NCBI GenBank assembly: GCA_035565675.1
Contig: DATMSA010000133.1
Span: forward strand, 1-27,574
From: Capillimicrobium sp035565675
Lineage (GTDB): Bacteria > Actinomycetota > Thermoleophilia > Solirubrobacterales > Solirubrobacteraceae
Length of the DNA: 27,574 bases
Direction: 5' to 3'
Part shown: piece by piece, positions 1-6,962 of the stretch
How positions within the stretch are numbered: the first letter of the stretch is position 1
How the letters are laid out: each line of letters begins with the position of its first letter
The notes under the pieces: model-generated
Told to the model about the DNA's origin: nothing
The model's input: the letters and a program-made list of their open reading frames with translations, nothing else
Databases searched by the model: none
Position numbers and translations under genes: made by a program

Positions 1-127
1 CCAGATCGGCATCAGCGGCGTGCCGTTCTTCGTGGCGGGGATGCGCGTGGCGGTGTCCGGCGCCCAGCCGCCCGACGTGCTGCGCCAGCTCCTGGCCGAG
101 GGCCGCGCGCGCGAAGCGGCCGCGTAG
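1..127 (+). CDS. DsbA-family (FrnE-like) thiol oxidoreductase, C-terminal fragment
   Basis: Only the last 41 codons are in the window, read from base 2 to a TAG at 125-127. The fragment holds GISGVPFFV, which matches the cis-proline segment of DsbA/FrnE-type thioredoxin-fold proteins, followed by a helix after AVSGAQPPDVL, the usual C-terminal pattern of FrnE and 2-hydroxychromene-2-carboxylate isomerase relatives. The active-site CxxC or its substitute lies upstream and cannot be checked, so disulfide exchange versus an isomerase role stays open. The gene converges on the ggt unit, and a strong hairpin follows the stop codon. Family assignment is from the short motif only. Confidence 0.75.
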   Translation, partial: QIGISGVPFFVAGMRVAVSGAQPPDVLRQLLAEGRAREAAA

Positions 128-165
128 CGCGCGGGTCGGCGCGTCACGGCCGGCCGCGCCCGGAC

Positions 166-208
166 GTGTGGCGCCTTCCCTTCGAGGGGTGGAGGGAAAG
201 CGCCACAC
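166..208. terminator. Bidirectional terminator-type hairpin between convergent genes
   Basis: GTGTGGCGC (166-174) pairs perfectly with GCGCCACAC (200-208). After one mismatch, TTCCCT (176-181) pairs with AGGGAA (193-198), leaving an 11-nt loop. The hairpin sits in the 111-bp gap between the stop of the DsbA-family gene and the stop of ggt, so it can serve both strands. There is no clear T-run, as is common in very GC-rich actinobacteria. Confidence 0.7.
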
Positions 209-238
209 GCCTGCCTCGACGCGCGTGGTGCTCGACGG

Positions 239-1714
239 TCAGGCGGCGACGGCGACGCCGCCGCGCCGCGGGTCGCCCGCGCCGGTGACCGCGCCGGTCG
301 CCGGGTCGCGCTCGACCGCCTGGACGCCGCCGAAGAAGAGATTCGGGGCGCGGAACGGGGAGACCCTGCGGCCCGCCGCGATCAGCGGCTCGACGTCGAC
401 GCCGGGCTCGACGTAGACCGCGCCGTCCTCGAAGTGCAGGCGCGGCGCCTCGACCGCCGCGCGCGCGTCCAGGCCGCGGTCGACGACGCCGACGATGGTC
501 TGCAGGATCGCCGAGCGGATGCGGTTGGAGCCCGCGCTGCCCAGCACGAGCTCGACCCGGCCGTCGCGCAGCACGATCGTCGGGGCCATCATCGACGGCA
601 TCCGCCGCGCCGGCGCGAAGGCGTGGAAGCCCAGCGGGTTGAGGTCCTCCTCGCCCATGATGTTGTTGAGGTGGATGCCGGTGCCCGGCACGACGATGCC
701 GGAGCCCTCGCCGTTCGTGCACGTCACGCTGCACGCCCGGCCCTCGCCGTCGACGACCGAGATGTGCGTCGTCGCGCCCAGCCGCGACGACAGGAAGCGA
801 TGCGCGAACCCGGGCTCGTCCAGGCCGGCGACGAACGCGTCCGTCCGCTCGGCCTGCGCGCGCTCCATCACGGTCACGAGGTCGACGGCGCCCGGCGGCC
901 CGGGGGTGCGGTCCAGCAGCGCCAGCGCGAGCGCGATCAGCGTCCCGCCCGCCGACGGCGGCGGGTTCGTCACGACCGTGCGGCCCCGGTAGCGCGTCCA
1001 CACCGGCGACCGCGTGACCGCCGCGTACGCCGCGAGGTCCTCCCGCGTCAGCAGCCCGCCGCGCGGCTCCAGCCAGTCGACGATCGCCTCGGCCACCGCG
1101 CCGCGGTAGAACGGCTCGGCGCCCTCGCGCCCGAGCAGCTCGATCGTGTCGGCCAGCTCGGCGCTCGTGAACCGCGTGCGCGCGCCGAACGCGCGCACCG
1201 CCTCCGGCGTGGAGGCGAGGATCCCCTCCAGCAGGTCGAACACGTAGCCCTGCTGGGCGTTGACGTCGACGCCCTCGCGCGCGGCGGCCGCCGCCGGCGC
1301 GGCCAGCGACGCCAGCCGCCGCGTCCCCCAGCGGTACATCGCGGTCCCGATGCCCGCCGGGCACCCCGGCACGCCGACCGACGCGGCACCGCAGTTGAAC
1401 ACCTGCACCGCGTCGCCGAAGTTCACCTTCACCGGCGTGAGCCGCGGCGGCGGCTCCGACCGGTCGCGGCCCAGGCCGGGGGCGGCGACGAAGAAGTCCA
1501 GCAGCGACGGCTGGTCGGCGAAGCCGGCGACCAGCATGTAGCCGCCGGCGCCCGGGCCCGTGAGCAGCGGCTCGGCCACCCACGACATCAGCATCGCCGC
1601 GACCGCGGCGTCGACCGCGTTGCCGCCGTCGCGCAGCACGGCCGCGCCGGCCTCAGCGGTCAGCGGGTGACCCGCGGCGACGACCCCGCGGCCCCGGCCG
1701 GCGTCTACCGCCGT
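239..1714 (-). CDS. ggt: Gamma-glutamyltransferase family protein
   Basis: Ntn-hydrolase that cleaves or transfers gamma-glutamyl groups, usually from glutathione-like compounds; family members mature by self-cleavage. The protein opens with GVVAAGHPLTAEAG and GGNAVDAAVAA, the standard N-terminal signature, and later has TTHISVVD, where the threonine before His is the expected nucleophile and new N-terminus of the small subunit. NPPPSAGG, PSMMAPT and GSAGSNRI are further family motifs. Length from the domain start is normal for the family. No signal peptide is visible. It follows ftsZ on the same strand and overlaps its 3' end. No ATG, GTG or TTG lies in frame between 1687 and 1912; I place the start at an ACG (1712-1714) with GGAG 8 nt upstream. 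Alternatives are GTG at 1915 (about 210-nt overlap with ftsZ) or GTG at 1639 (cuts into the domain). The family is certain; the start is not. Confidence 0.9.
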   Translation of the reverse strand, partial: TAVDAGRGRGVVAAGHPLTAEAGAAVLRDGGNAVDAAVAAMLMSWVAEPLLTGPGAGGYMLVAGFADQPSLLDFFVAAPGLGRDRSEPPPRLTPVKVNFGDAVQVFNCGAASVGVPGCPAGIGTAMYRWGTRRLASLAAPAAAAAREGVDVNAQQGYVFDLLEGILASTPEAVRAFGARTRFTSAELADTIELLGREGAEPFYRGAVAEAIVDWLEPRGGLLTREDLAAYAAVTRSPVWTRYRGRTVVTNPPPSAGGTLIALALALLDRTPGPPGAVDLVTVMERAQAERTDAFVAGLDEPGFAHRFLSSRLGATTHISVVDGEGRACSVTCTNGEGSGIVVPGTGIHLNNIMGEEDLNPLGFHAFAPARRMPSMMAPTIVLRDGRVELVLGSAGSNRIRSAILQTIVGVVDRGLDARAAVEAPRLHFEDGAVYVEPGVDVEPLIAAGRRVSPFRAPNLFFGGVQAVERDPATGAVTGAGDPRRGGVAVAA

Positions 1715-3183
1715 GGCACGAACTCCGGGACGTCGAGCTCGTTGACGCCCAGCCCGGTGCGGCGCGTCGCGCTGCCGGCCGGACGGTCCGCCGGCTCGCG
1801 CTCGGCGCGCGGCGGCGTGCGGCGCTCCACGCGCGGCTCGCCCGCCGGCTCCTCGATCCGCTTGGGGCGGCGCGGCGGCTGGTCGGAGTAGCCGGTCGCG
1901 ACGACCGTCACCCACACCTGGTCGTCGAGCTTCTCGTCGACCATGGCGCCGAAGATGATGTTGGCGTCGGGGTGCGCGGCCGCCGACACCGCCTTGGCGG
2001 CGTCGTTGACCTCGAACAGCGACAGGTCGCGCCCGCCGGTGATCGACAGCAGGATCTTGCGCGCGCCGTCCATGGACGTCTCCAGCAGCGGCGACGCGAC
2101 CGCGGCCTGCGCGGCCTCCATCGCGCGCTTGTCGCCGGTGCCCATGCCGATGCCCAGCAGGGCCGGGCCGGCGTCGGACATGATCGTGCGCACGTCGGCG
2201 AAGTCGAGGTTGATGAGGCCGGGCAGCGTCACGAGGTCCGAGACGCCCTGGACGCCCTGGCGCAGCACGTCGTCGGCCACGCGGAACGCGTCCATCATCG
2301 ACGTCTGCTTGTCGAGCACCGACAGCAGCCGGTTGTTGGGGACGACGATGAGCGTGTCGACCTCCTGGCCGAGCAGCTCGACGCCGGTCTCGGCCTGGTC
2401 GCCGCGCCGGCGCCCCTCGAACCCGAACGGCTTGGTCACGACGCCGACCGTCAGCGCGCCCAGCTCGCGCGCGATGCGCGCCACGACCGGGGCCGCGCCC
2501 GTGCCGGTGCCGCCGCCGGCGCCGGCGGTGATGAACACCATGTCGGAGCCCTTCAGCAGGGCCTTGATGCGGTCGAACTCGTCCATCGCCGCCTGGCGGC
2601 CCAGCTCCGGGTTGGAGCCGGCGCCCAGGCCGCGGGTGATGTTCGGGCCGATGTGCAGCGTGATGTCGGCGGTCGACTGCTGCAGCGATTGCAGGTCGGT
2701 GTTGATCGCGATGAACTCGACGCCCTCGACCTCGGCCTCGACCATCCGGTTCACCGCGTTGACGCCGGCGCCGCCGACGCCGACCACGCGCAGGACCGGC
2801 TTGCCGTCGCGGCGCGGCTCCTCGGGCGGCAGGTCGTGCGGACCGCGGGCGAACGGGTCGATCTCATCGTGGCGCGCGGACGGGCGCTCGAGGATGTCGT
2901 CGGGGATCTCCGACGAGAAGGCGTGGCGCAGGCGCTCCTGCGGGGAGGGCACGCGCGGCTCGGTGCGCGGCGGCTCGGCGTCGCGGGAGGCCAGCGACGG
3001 GTGCGGCACCTCGCGGCGCTCGGGCTCGCTGGGGGCGGGCGGCGGCTCCTCGGCGCGCGGCGGCTCCGGGGCGCGCGGCGGCTCCGGGGCGGGCTCGCGC
3101 GGCTCCAGCCCCTCGTCGGCGGTCGACCGGAACAGGGCCGCCAGCGGACCTTCCCGCATGCTCGCTCGCTTACCGCTTGCCAT
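1705..3183 (-). CDS. ftsZ: Cell division protein FtsZ with long N-terminal extension
   Basis: Tubulin-like GTPase that forms the division ring. The GTPase core begins near residue 130 (VLRVVGVGGAGVNAVNRM), has the tubulin signature GGGTGTG at 223-229 and the T7-loop NLDFAD at 325-330. A disordered linker rich in Pro, Arg and Glu leads to DVPEFVPRR at the very C-terminus (484-492), the short tail that binds partners such as SepF in other bacteria. At 492 residues it is longer than usual because about 128 residues, rich in Pro/Glu/Arg, precede the core; most FtsZ have only some 10-30 there. The start at 3183 is supported by GGAGG 9 nt upstream and overlaps the parA stop by 14 nt. A second in-frame ATG at 3159 lacks a comparable site. 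Sitting behind parA rather than in a dcw cluster, it could be a second FtsZ copy; I cannot tell from this window. Confidence 0.95.
   Translation of the reverse strand: MASGKRASMREGPLAALFRSTADEGLEPREPAPEPPRAPEPPRAEEPPPAPSEPERREVPHPSLASRDAEPPRTEPRVPSPQERLRHAFSSEIPDDILERPSARHDEIDPFARGPHDLPPEEPRRDGKPVLRVVGVGGAGVNAVNRMVEAEVEGVEFIAINTDLQSLQQSTADITLHIGPNITRGLGAGSNPELGRQAAMDEFDRIKALLKGSDMVFITAGAGGGTGTGAAPVVARIARELGALTVGVVTKPFGFEGRRRGDQAETGVELLGQEVDTLIVVPNNRLLSVLDKQTSMMDAFRVADDVLRQGVQGVSDLVTLPGLINLDFADVRTIMSDAGPALLGIGMGTGDKRAMEAAQAAVASPLLETSMDGARKILLSITGGRDLSLFEVNDAAKAVSAAAHPDANIIFGAMVDEKLDDQVWVTVVATGYSDQPPRRPKRIEEPAGEPRVERRTPPRAEREPADRPAGSATRRTGLGVNELDVPEFVPRR
3053..3088. repeat. Two exact tandem copies of an 18-bp unit inside ftsZ
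   Basis: The 18-bp unit at 3053-3070 is repeated without change at 3071-3088, and a decayed copy follows. In FtsZ it encodes a six-residue Pro/Glu/Arg repeat (PEPPRA type) in the N-terminal extension, so the extension length may vary between strains by slippage. Confidence 0.8.
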
Positions 3184-3937
3184 TGGAGAGGACCTCCTTC
3201 GCGAGATCGCGGTAGGACTGGGCCGCCATCCCGTCCGGATCGTACTTGAGCACGGACATCCCGCGGACGGGTGCCTCGGCGAAGCGGACGGTCTTCTTGA
3301 TGCGGGAGGCGAACACGCGGTCGCCGAAGTTCTCCTCGAGGATCTCGATCGCCTCCTTGGCGTGGATCGTGCGGGAGTCGACGAGCGTCGGGAGGATCCC
3401 CTCGATGTCCACGTCGGGGTTGAGGTTCTCGCGGATCATCGAGAGCGTGTTCTGAAGCTGGATCAGCCCGCGCATGGACAGATACTCGCACTGCACGGGG
3501 ACGATCACCTTGTGCGCGGCCGTCAGGGCGTTGATCGTGAGCAGCCCGAGCGACGGCGGCGTGTCGATGCAGACGAAGTCGTAGTCGTCCTCGACGGCCC
3601 GCAGCGCCTTCTGCAGGGACCGCTCGCGGCCGATCTTCGTCGACATCGCGATCTCGGCGCCCGCCAGGTCGATCGACGCGCAGGCGACGTCGATCTCGCG
3701 CTTGCGGATCACCTCGCGGATCGACAGGTCGTAGACCAGCACGTCGAACATGGACTTCTCGAGCCCGTCGGGGTCGATGCCCTGGGACATCGTCAGGTTG
3801 CCCTGGGGGTCCATGTCCACGCACAGGACGCGGTGGCCCTCCTCGGCGAACGCGGCGGCGAGGTTGAGCGTGGTGGTGGTCTTCGCGACGCCGCCCTTCT
3901 GGTTGGCGAAGGCGATGACCTTGGCCTTCGAGGTCAC
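3170..3937 (-). CDS. parA: ParA/Soj-family partition ATPase
   Basis: Deviant Walker ATPase of the ParA/Soj/MinD group, which dimerises on ATP and binds DNA or membrane to position chromosomes or other cargo. The protein is 255 residues, the size of chromosomal Soj-like ParA. The deviant Walker A KGGVAKTTT is at residues 14-22, followed by CVDMDPQGN (switch I) and CIDTPPSLG (Walker B/switch II). The GTG start at 3937 is preceded by GGAG six nt away. No parB follows: the next gene, overlapping by 14 nt, is ftsZ, so the pair is likely translationally coupled and may connect positioning with division. It could be the chromosomal ParA, with parB elsewhere, or an orphan ParA dedicated to another cargo. 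Confidence 0.92.
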   Translation of the reverse strand: MTSKAKVIAFANQKGGVAKTTTTLNLAAAFAEEGHRVLCVDMDPQGNLTMSQGIDPDGLEKSMFDVLVYDLSIREVIRKREIDVACASIDLAGAEIAMSTKIGRERSLQKALRAVEDDYDFVCIDTPPSLGLLTINALTAAHKVIVPVQCEYLSMRGLIQLQNTLSMIRENLNPDVDIEGILPTLVDSRTIHAKEAIEILEENFGDRVFASRIKKTVRFAEAPVRGMSVLKYDPDGMAAQSYRDLAKEVLSNGKR

Positions 3938-3976
3938 GGCGTGCTCCGGTTGCGTCGCGGTGGACTCGTCACGCAC

Positions 3977-4005
3977 GCGGTATTCGCAGGGCGATGCGGT
4001 ATTCC
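3977..4005 (+). promoter_or_regulatory. Divergent parA/cupin promoter region with a direct repeat
   Basis: The 75-bp gap between the parA start (minus) and the cupin start (plus) contains GCGGTATTC twice, at 3977-3985 and 3996-4004, repeated every 19 bp. The second copy includes TATTCC (4000-4005), placed 7 nt before the cupin ATG, as expected for the -10 box of a leaderless or nearly leaderless transcript. The repeat could be an operator or two overlapping promoters. Confidence 0.4.
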
Positions 4006-4012
4006 TTCCGCC

Positions 4013-4948
4013 ATGGTCGTGCATTGGGACGAGGTCGCCGAGCAGGAGCGCAGCCACGGCGACATCCGGGCGACGCGCCAGCTGCTCGGCGCGGCGGCGG
4101 GCGCGCGGCGCACCGGACTGAGCCGCTGGCGCATCCCCGCCGGCGCCCGCAACGCGCCCGCGCACGTCCACGCCGACGAGGAGGAGATCTTCTACGTCCT
4201 CGACGGCGCCGGGCACGTGTGGCACGAGGGCCGCGCCTACCCGGTGAGCGCCGGCGAGTCGATCGTGTTCCCGGTCGACTCGGGCGCGCACACGCTCTTC
4301 GGCGGGCCGATCGACGTGCTCGCGTTCGCCTCGGGCTCGGAGACGTCGCTGACCTGGCTGCCGCGCCCCAACGTCATGTGGGCGGCGCCGCGCTGGCTGC
4401 CGCTGGACGGCCCGCACCCGTTCGAGGCCGAGGCCGCGGTCGGGTCGCTCGAGCTGCCCGCGCCGGTCGACCCGGCCGACGAGCGCCCGCGCTGGATCGT
4501 CGCGCCCGGCGACGTCGAGCCGCAGACCGTGCGCCGCGGGCCGACCGACATCGCGCGCGTCGACCTGGCCACGATCGGCGGCTCGCAGCGCAGCGGCCTG
4601 CAGCGCGTCACGATCGCGCCGGGCGCCTGCACGCACCCGCTGCACTGCCACTCGCGCGAGGAGGAGCTGTTCGTCGTCCTCGACGGCGACGGCGTCCTGG
4701 AGCTCCTGGAGCGCGACGGGCTCGCCGAGCACCCGGTCCGCCGGGGCTCGGTCGTCGCGCGTCCGGCGGGGACCGGCGTGGCGCACCGCTTCCGCGCCGG
4801 CGAGCGCGGCCTGACGCTGCTCGCCTACGGCCAGCGCGACAGCGGCGACGCGGTCTTCTACCCGACCTCGAGCAAGGTGCGCCTGCGCGGCCTCGGCGGC
4901 CTGACCTTCCGCATCGAGCAGCTCGGCTACTGGGACGGCGAGGAGTAG
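4013..4948 (+). CDS. Two-cupin-domain protein of unknown substrate
   Basis: A 311-residue soluble bicupin. The first cupin has HVHADEEEIFYVLDG (residues 51-65) and the second HPLHCHSREEELFVVLDG (208-225); both keep the H-x-H-x(3-4)-E metal-ligand pattern, so two metal sites are likely. A linker of about 100 residues separates them. The cupin fold covers dioxygenases, isomerases, storage and sensor proteins, and nothing here fixes the reaction. It starts 75 bp from the divergent parA and its TAG overlaps the GTG of the next ATPase gene by one base, so the three plus-strand genes form one unit. The C-terminus (ending YWDGEE) shows no membrane segment or signal peptide. Family is clear, function unknown. 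Confidence 0.85.
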   Translation: MVVHWDEVAEQERSHGDIRATRQLLGAAAGARRTGLSRWRIPAGARNAPAHVHADEEEIFYVLDGAGHVWHEGRAYPVSAGESIVFPVDSGAHTLFGGPIDVLAFASGSETSLTWLPRPNVMWAAPRWLPLDGPHPFEAEAAVGSLELPAPVDPADERPRWIVAPGDVEPQTVRRGPTDIARVDLATIGGSQRSGLQRVTIAPGACTHPLHCHSREEELFVVLDGDGVLELLERDGLAEHPVRRGSVVARPAGTGVAHRFRAGERGLTLLAYGQRDSGDAVFYPTSSKVRLRGLGGLTFRIEQLGYWDGEE

Positions 4949-5841
4949 TGGCGCCCGCGGCCGCCCCGCCGGCCGGGCTGCTGGACCACCGGCTGCTGTT
5001 CGTCACCGGCAAGGGCGGGGTGGGCAAGTCGACGGTCGCGGCCGCGCTCGGCGGGCTGGCCGCGGCGCGCGGGCGCCGCGTCGTCGTCGCCGAGGTGCAC
5101 CGGCGCGCGGACGTCGAGCACGTCGTCACCGCCGCGGGCGCCGACCACGTGTCGATCGACCCGCAGGACGCGATGGAGGAGTACCTCTCCGACCAGCTCC
5201 CGGGCCCGCTGGCCGAGCTGCTGAAGTCCAGCCGCGCGTTCGGCTACCTCGCCGCCGCGACGCCCGGGATGCGCGAGCTGCTGACCGCCGGCAAGCTGTG
5301 GGAGCTGGCCCAGGACGAGCGCCGCACCCCCGGCGCGCGGCCGTACGACCTCGTGGTCGTCGACGCGCCCGCCACCGGCCACGGGCTGGCGCTGCTGCAG
5401 GCGCCGCGCACGTTCGCCGATGCCGCGAAGGTCGGCCCGATCGCGCGCCAGGGCGGGATCATCGACGCCCAGCTCCGCGACCCGGCCCAGACCGCCGTGG
5501 TCGCGGTGACGAGCGCCGAGGAGATGCCGGTCAACGAGACGCTGGCGCTGCGCGACGGGCTGCGCGCCGCGATGGGGCTGGACCTGTCGCTGGTGGTCGT
5601 CAACGGCGTGCGCCCCGACCGCTTCACCGCCGCGGAGGCCCGCGCGCTGGCGGAGGCGGCCGACGAGCCGGCCGTCGCGGCCGCGCTCGACCAGCACGCG
5701 TTCGCGCGCGAGCAGCGGTCCCAGCTCGCCCGGCTGCGCCGCGGGCTCGGCGGGGCGGTCGCGACCGTCACGCTCCCGTTCCTGCCCGACGGGCCCGACC
5801 CGGCCACGTTCGGCGCGCGGCTGACGCGCGCGGCGGGGTGA
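4948..5841 (+). CDS. ArsA/Get3-family ATPase, first subunit of a pair
   Basis: SIMIBI-class ATPase of 297 residues. The P-loop GKGGVGKST lies at residues 21-29 with the signature lysine K22 present, and VVVDAPATGHGL is the switch II/Walker B segment. It resembles the first member of the actinobacterial ArsA-like pair (Rv3679/Rv3680 type in mycobacteria), which forms a complex of unlike subunits; despite the family name, arsenic transport is not implied and no arsB or arsenic genes are nearby. The segment after the P-loop reads VVVAEVHRRADVEHV, where this subfamily has a VEV-type strand. The GTG start overlaps the cupin stop by one base (TAGTG); the next ATPase begins 2 nt after its stop. Likely cytosolic, co-translated with its partner. 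Confidence 0.88.
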   Translation: MAPAAAPPAGLLDHRLLFVTGKGGVGKSTVAAALGGLAAARGRRVVVAEVHRRADVEHVVTAAGADHVSIDPQDAMEEYLSDQLPGPLAELLKSSRAFGYLAAATPGMRELLTAGKLWELAQDERRTPGARPYDLVVVDAPATGHGLALLQAPRTFADAAKVGPIARQGGIIDAQLRDPAQTAVVAVTSAEEMPVNETLALRDGLRAAMGLDLSLVVVNGVRPDRFTAAEARALAEAADEPAVAAALDQHAFAREQRSQLARLRRGLGGAVATVTLPFLPDGPDPATFGARLTRAAG

Positions 5842-5843
5842 GC

Positions 5844-6959
5844 ATGGGCGTCGAGCCCTGGATCGACGGCAAGGGCGTGATCGTCTGCGCGGGCGCCGGC
5901 GGCGTCGGCAAGACGACGGTGTCGGCCACGCTCGCGCTGGGGCTGGCGGCGCACGGCGCCCGCGTCGCGGTCGTCACCATCGACCCGGCCCGCCGCCTCG
6001 CCGACGCGCTCGGCCTCGACGAGCTCGGCAACGAGCCGCGCCTCGTCGACCCCGGCCGGCTCGCCGCCCACGGCGTCGCGCTCGCCCCCGGCGGCGAGCT
6101 GTGGGCGATGACGCTCGACCCCAAGCACACCTTCGACGAGCTCGTCGAGCAGCTCGCGCCCGACGCCGCCGACCGCGACGAGATCCTCGCCAACCGCATC
6201 TACCAGCAGCTCTCGAGCGCGGTCGCCGGCTCGCAGGAGTTCACCGCCGTGGCGAAGCTGTACGAGCTGCACGCGTCCGGCCGCTTCGACGTGCTCGTCC
6301 TCGACACGCCGCCGACGCGCAACGCACTCGACTTCCTCGACGCCCCCGACCGCCTGCTCGGCTTCCTGGAGGGCAGCGCGCTGCGCGCGCTGCTGGCCCC
6401 GACCGGGCTGGCGGCGCGGATCGTCGGCCGCGGCACCGGCGTCGTGTTCGCGGTGCTGCAGCGCGTGACCGGCGTGGACCTGCTCACCGACCTGGCCGTG
6501 TTCTTCCGCTCGCTCGGCGGGTTGCTGGACGGCTTCCGCGCCCGGGCCGCGGCGGTGAAGGCGCTGCTCGGCGACCCGGCGACGACGTTCGTGGTCGTCA
6601 CCTCGCCGGCGCGCGAGCCGTCGGAGGAGGCGGTCTTCTTCGCCGGCCGCCTGCGCGACGCCGACATGCCGCTCGGCGGCGTGATCGTCAACCGCGTCAC
6701 GCCCGAGCCGGACGGCCCCGCGGACCCGGACGCGGTCGCGGCCGCGCTGGAGGGGCGCCTGGGCGCCGCCCTCGCGCGCAAGGTCGCCGCCGCGCACGCC
6801 GACGCGCGGGCGCTGGCGGCGCGCGACCGCGAGGCGATCGCGCGCCTGGCGCGCGAGACCGGCGGGGCGCCGCTGCTGCTCGTCCCCCAGCTCGGCGGCG
6901 ACGTCCACGACGTCGGCGGCCTCGCGCGGCTGCGCGAGCGCCTCTTCGCCGCCGGCTGA
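5844..6959 (+). CDS. ArsA/Get3-family ATPase, second subunit lacking the signature lysine
   Basis: A 371-residue ATPase that follows its partner after 2 nt. The P-loop is GAGGVGKTT (17-25): the catalytic Walker lysine is kept but the first, signature lysine of the deviant Walker motif (GKGGVGKT) is alanine. VVTIDPARRLADALGL is the classical ArsA/Get3 switch I region and VLDTPPTRNALDFLDAP the switch II. The long central insertion (about residues 150-215) is mostly helical and hydrophobic, in the place where Get3 proteins bind client helices, but client binding here is inference. The combination suggests a heterodimer with two unequal nucleotide sites. Its stop lies 3 nt from the stop of the convergent PAS gene. 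Confidence 0.9.
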   Translation: MGVEPWIDGKGVIVCAGAGGVGKTTVSATLALGLAAHGARVAVVTIDPARRLADALGLDELGNEPRLVDPGRLAAHGVALAPGGELWAMTLDPKHTFDELVEQLAPDAADRDEILANRIYQQLSSAVAGSQEFTAVAKLYELHASGRFDVLVLDTPPTRNALDFLDAPDRLLGFLEGSALRALLAPTGLAARIVGRGTGVVFAVLQRVTGVDLLTDLAVFFRSLGGLLDGFRARAAAVKALLGDPATTFVVVTSPAREPSEEAVFFAGRLRDADMPLGGVIVNRVTPEPDGPADPDAVAAALEGRLGAALARKVAAAHADARALAARDREAIARLARETGGAPLLLVPQLGGDVHDVGGLARLRERLFAAG

Positions 6960-6962
6960 GCG

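Noticed and set aside
144..1583. Long Arg/Ala/Gly-rich minus-strand frame over ggt
   Set aside because: It overlaps the clearly recognisable GGT in another frame and has no domain; it is a GC-driven shadow.
1706..1708. GTA overlapping the ftsZ stop as the ggt start
   Set aside because: The position (GTAG) looks like a coupled overlap, but GTA is not a known natural start codon and the GGAG spacing suits the ACG better.
3170..3937. Plasmid-type partition locus
   Set aside because: No parB or centromere-like repeat array follows parA, and the neighbours are chromosomal housekeeping genes.
1943..4948. A 1001-codon plus-strand open frame across ftsZ, parA and the cupin gene
   Set aside because: Its first 690 codons are the antisense of ftsZ and parA, with Ser/Arg-rich composition typical of shadow frames in GC-rich DNA. 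Only the part from 4013 is a real gene.
4948..6959. Arsenic resistance operon
   Set aside because: The ATPases are ArsA-fold, but no ArsB, ArsR, ArsC or ArsD is near, and the arrangement fits the actinobacterial ATPase pair instead.
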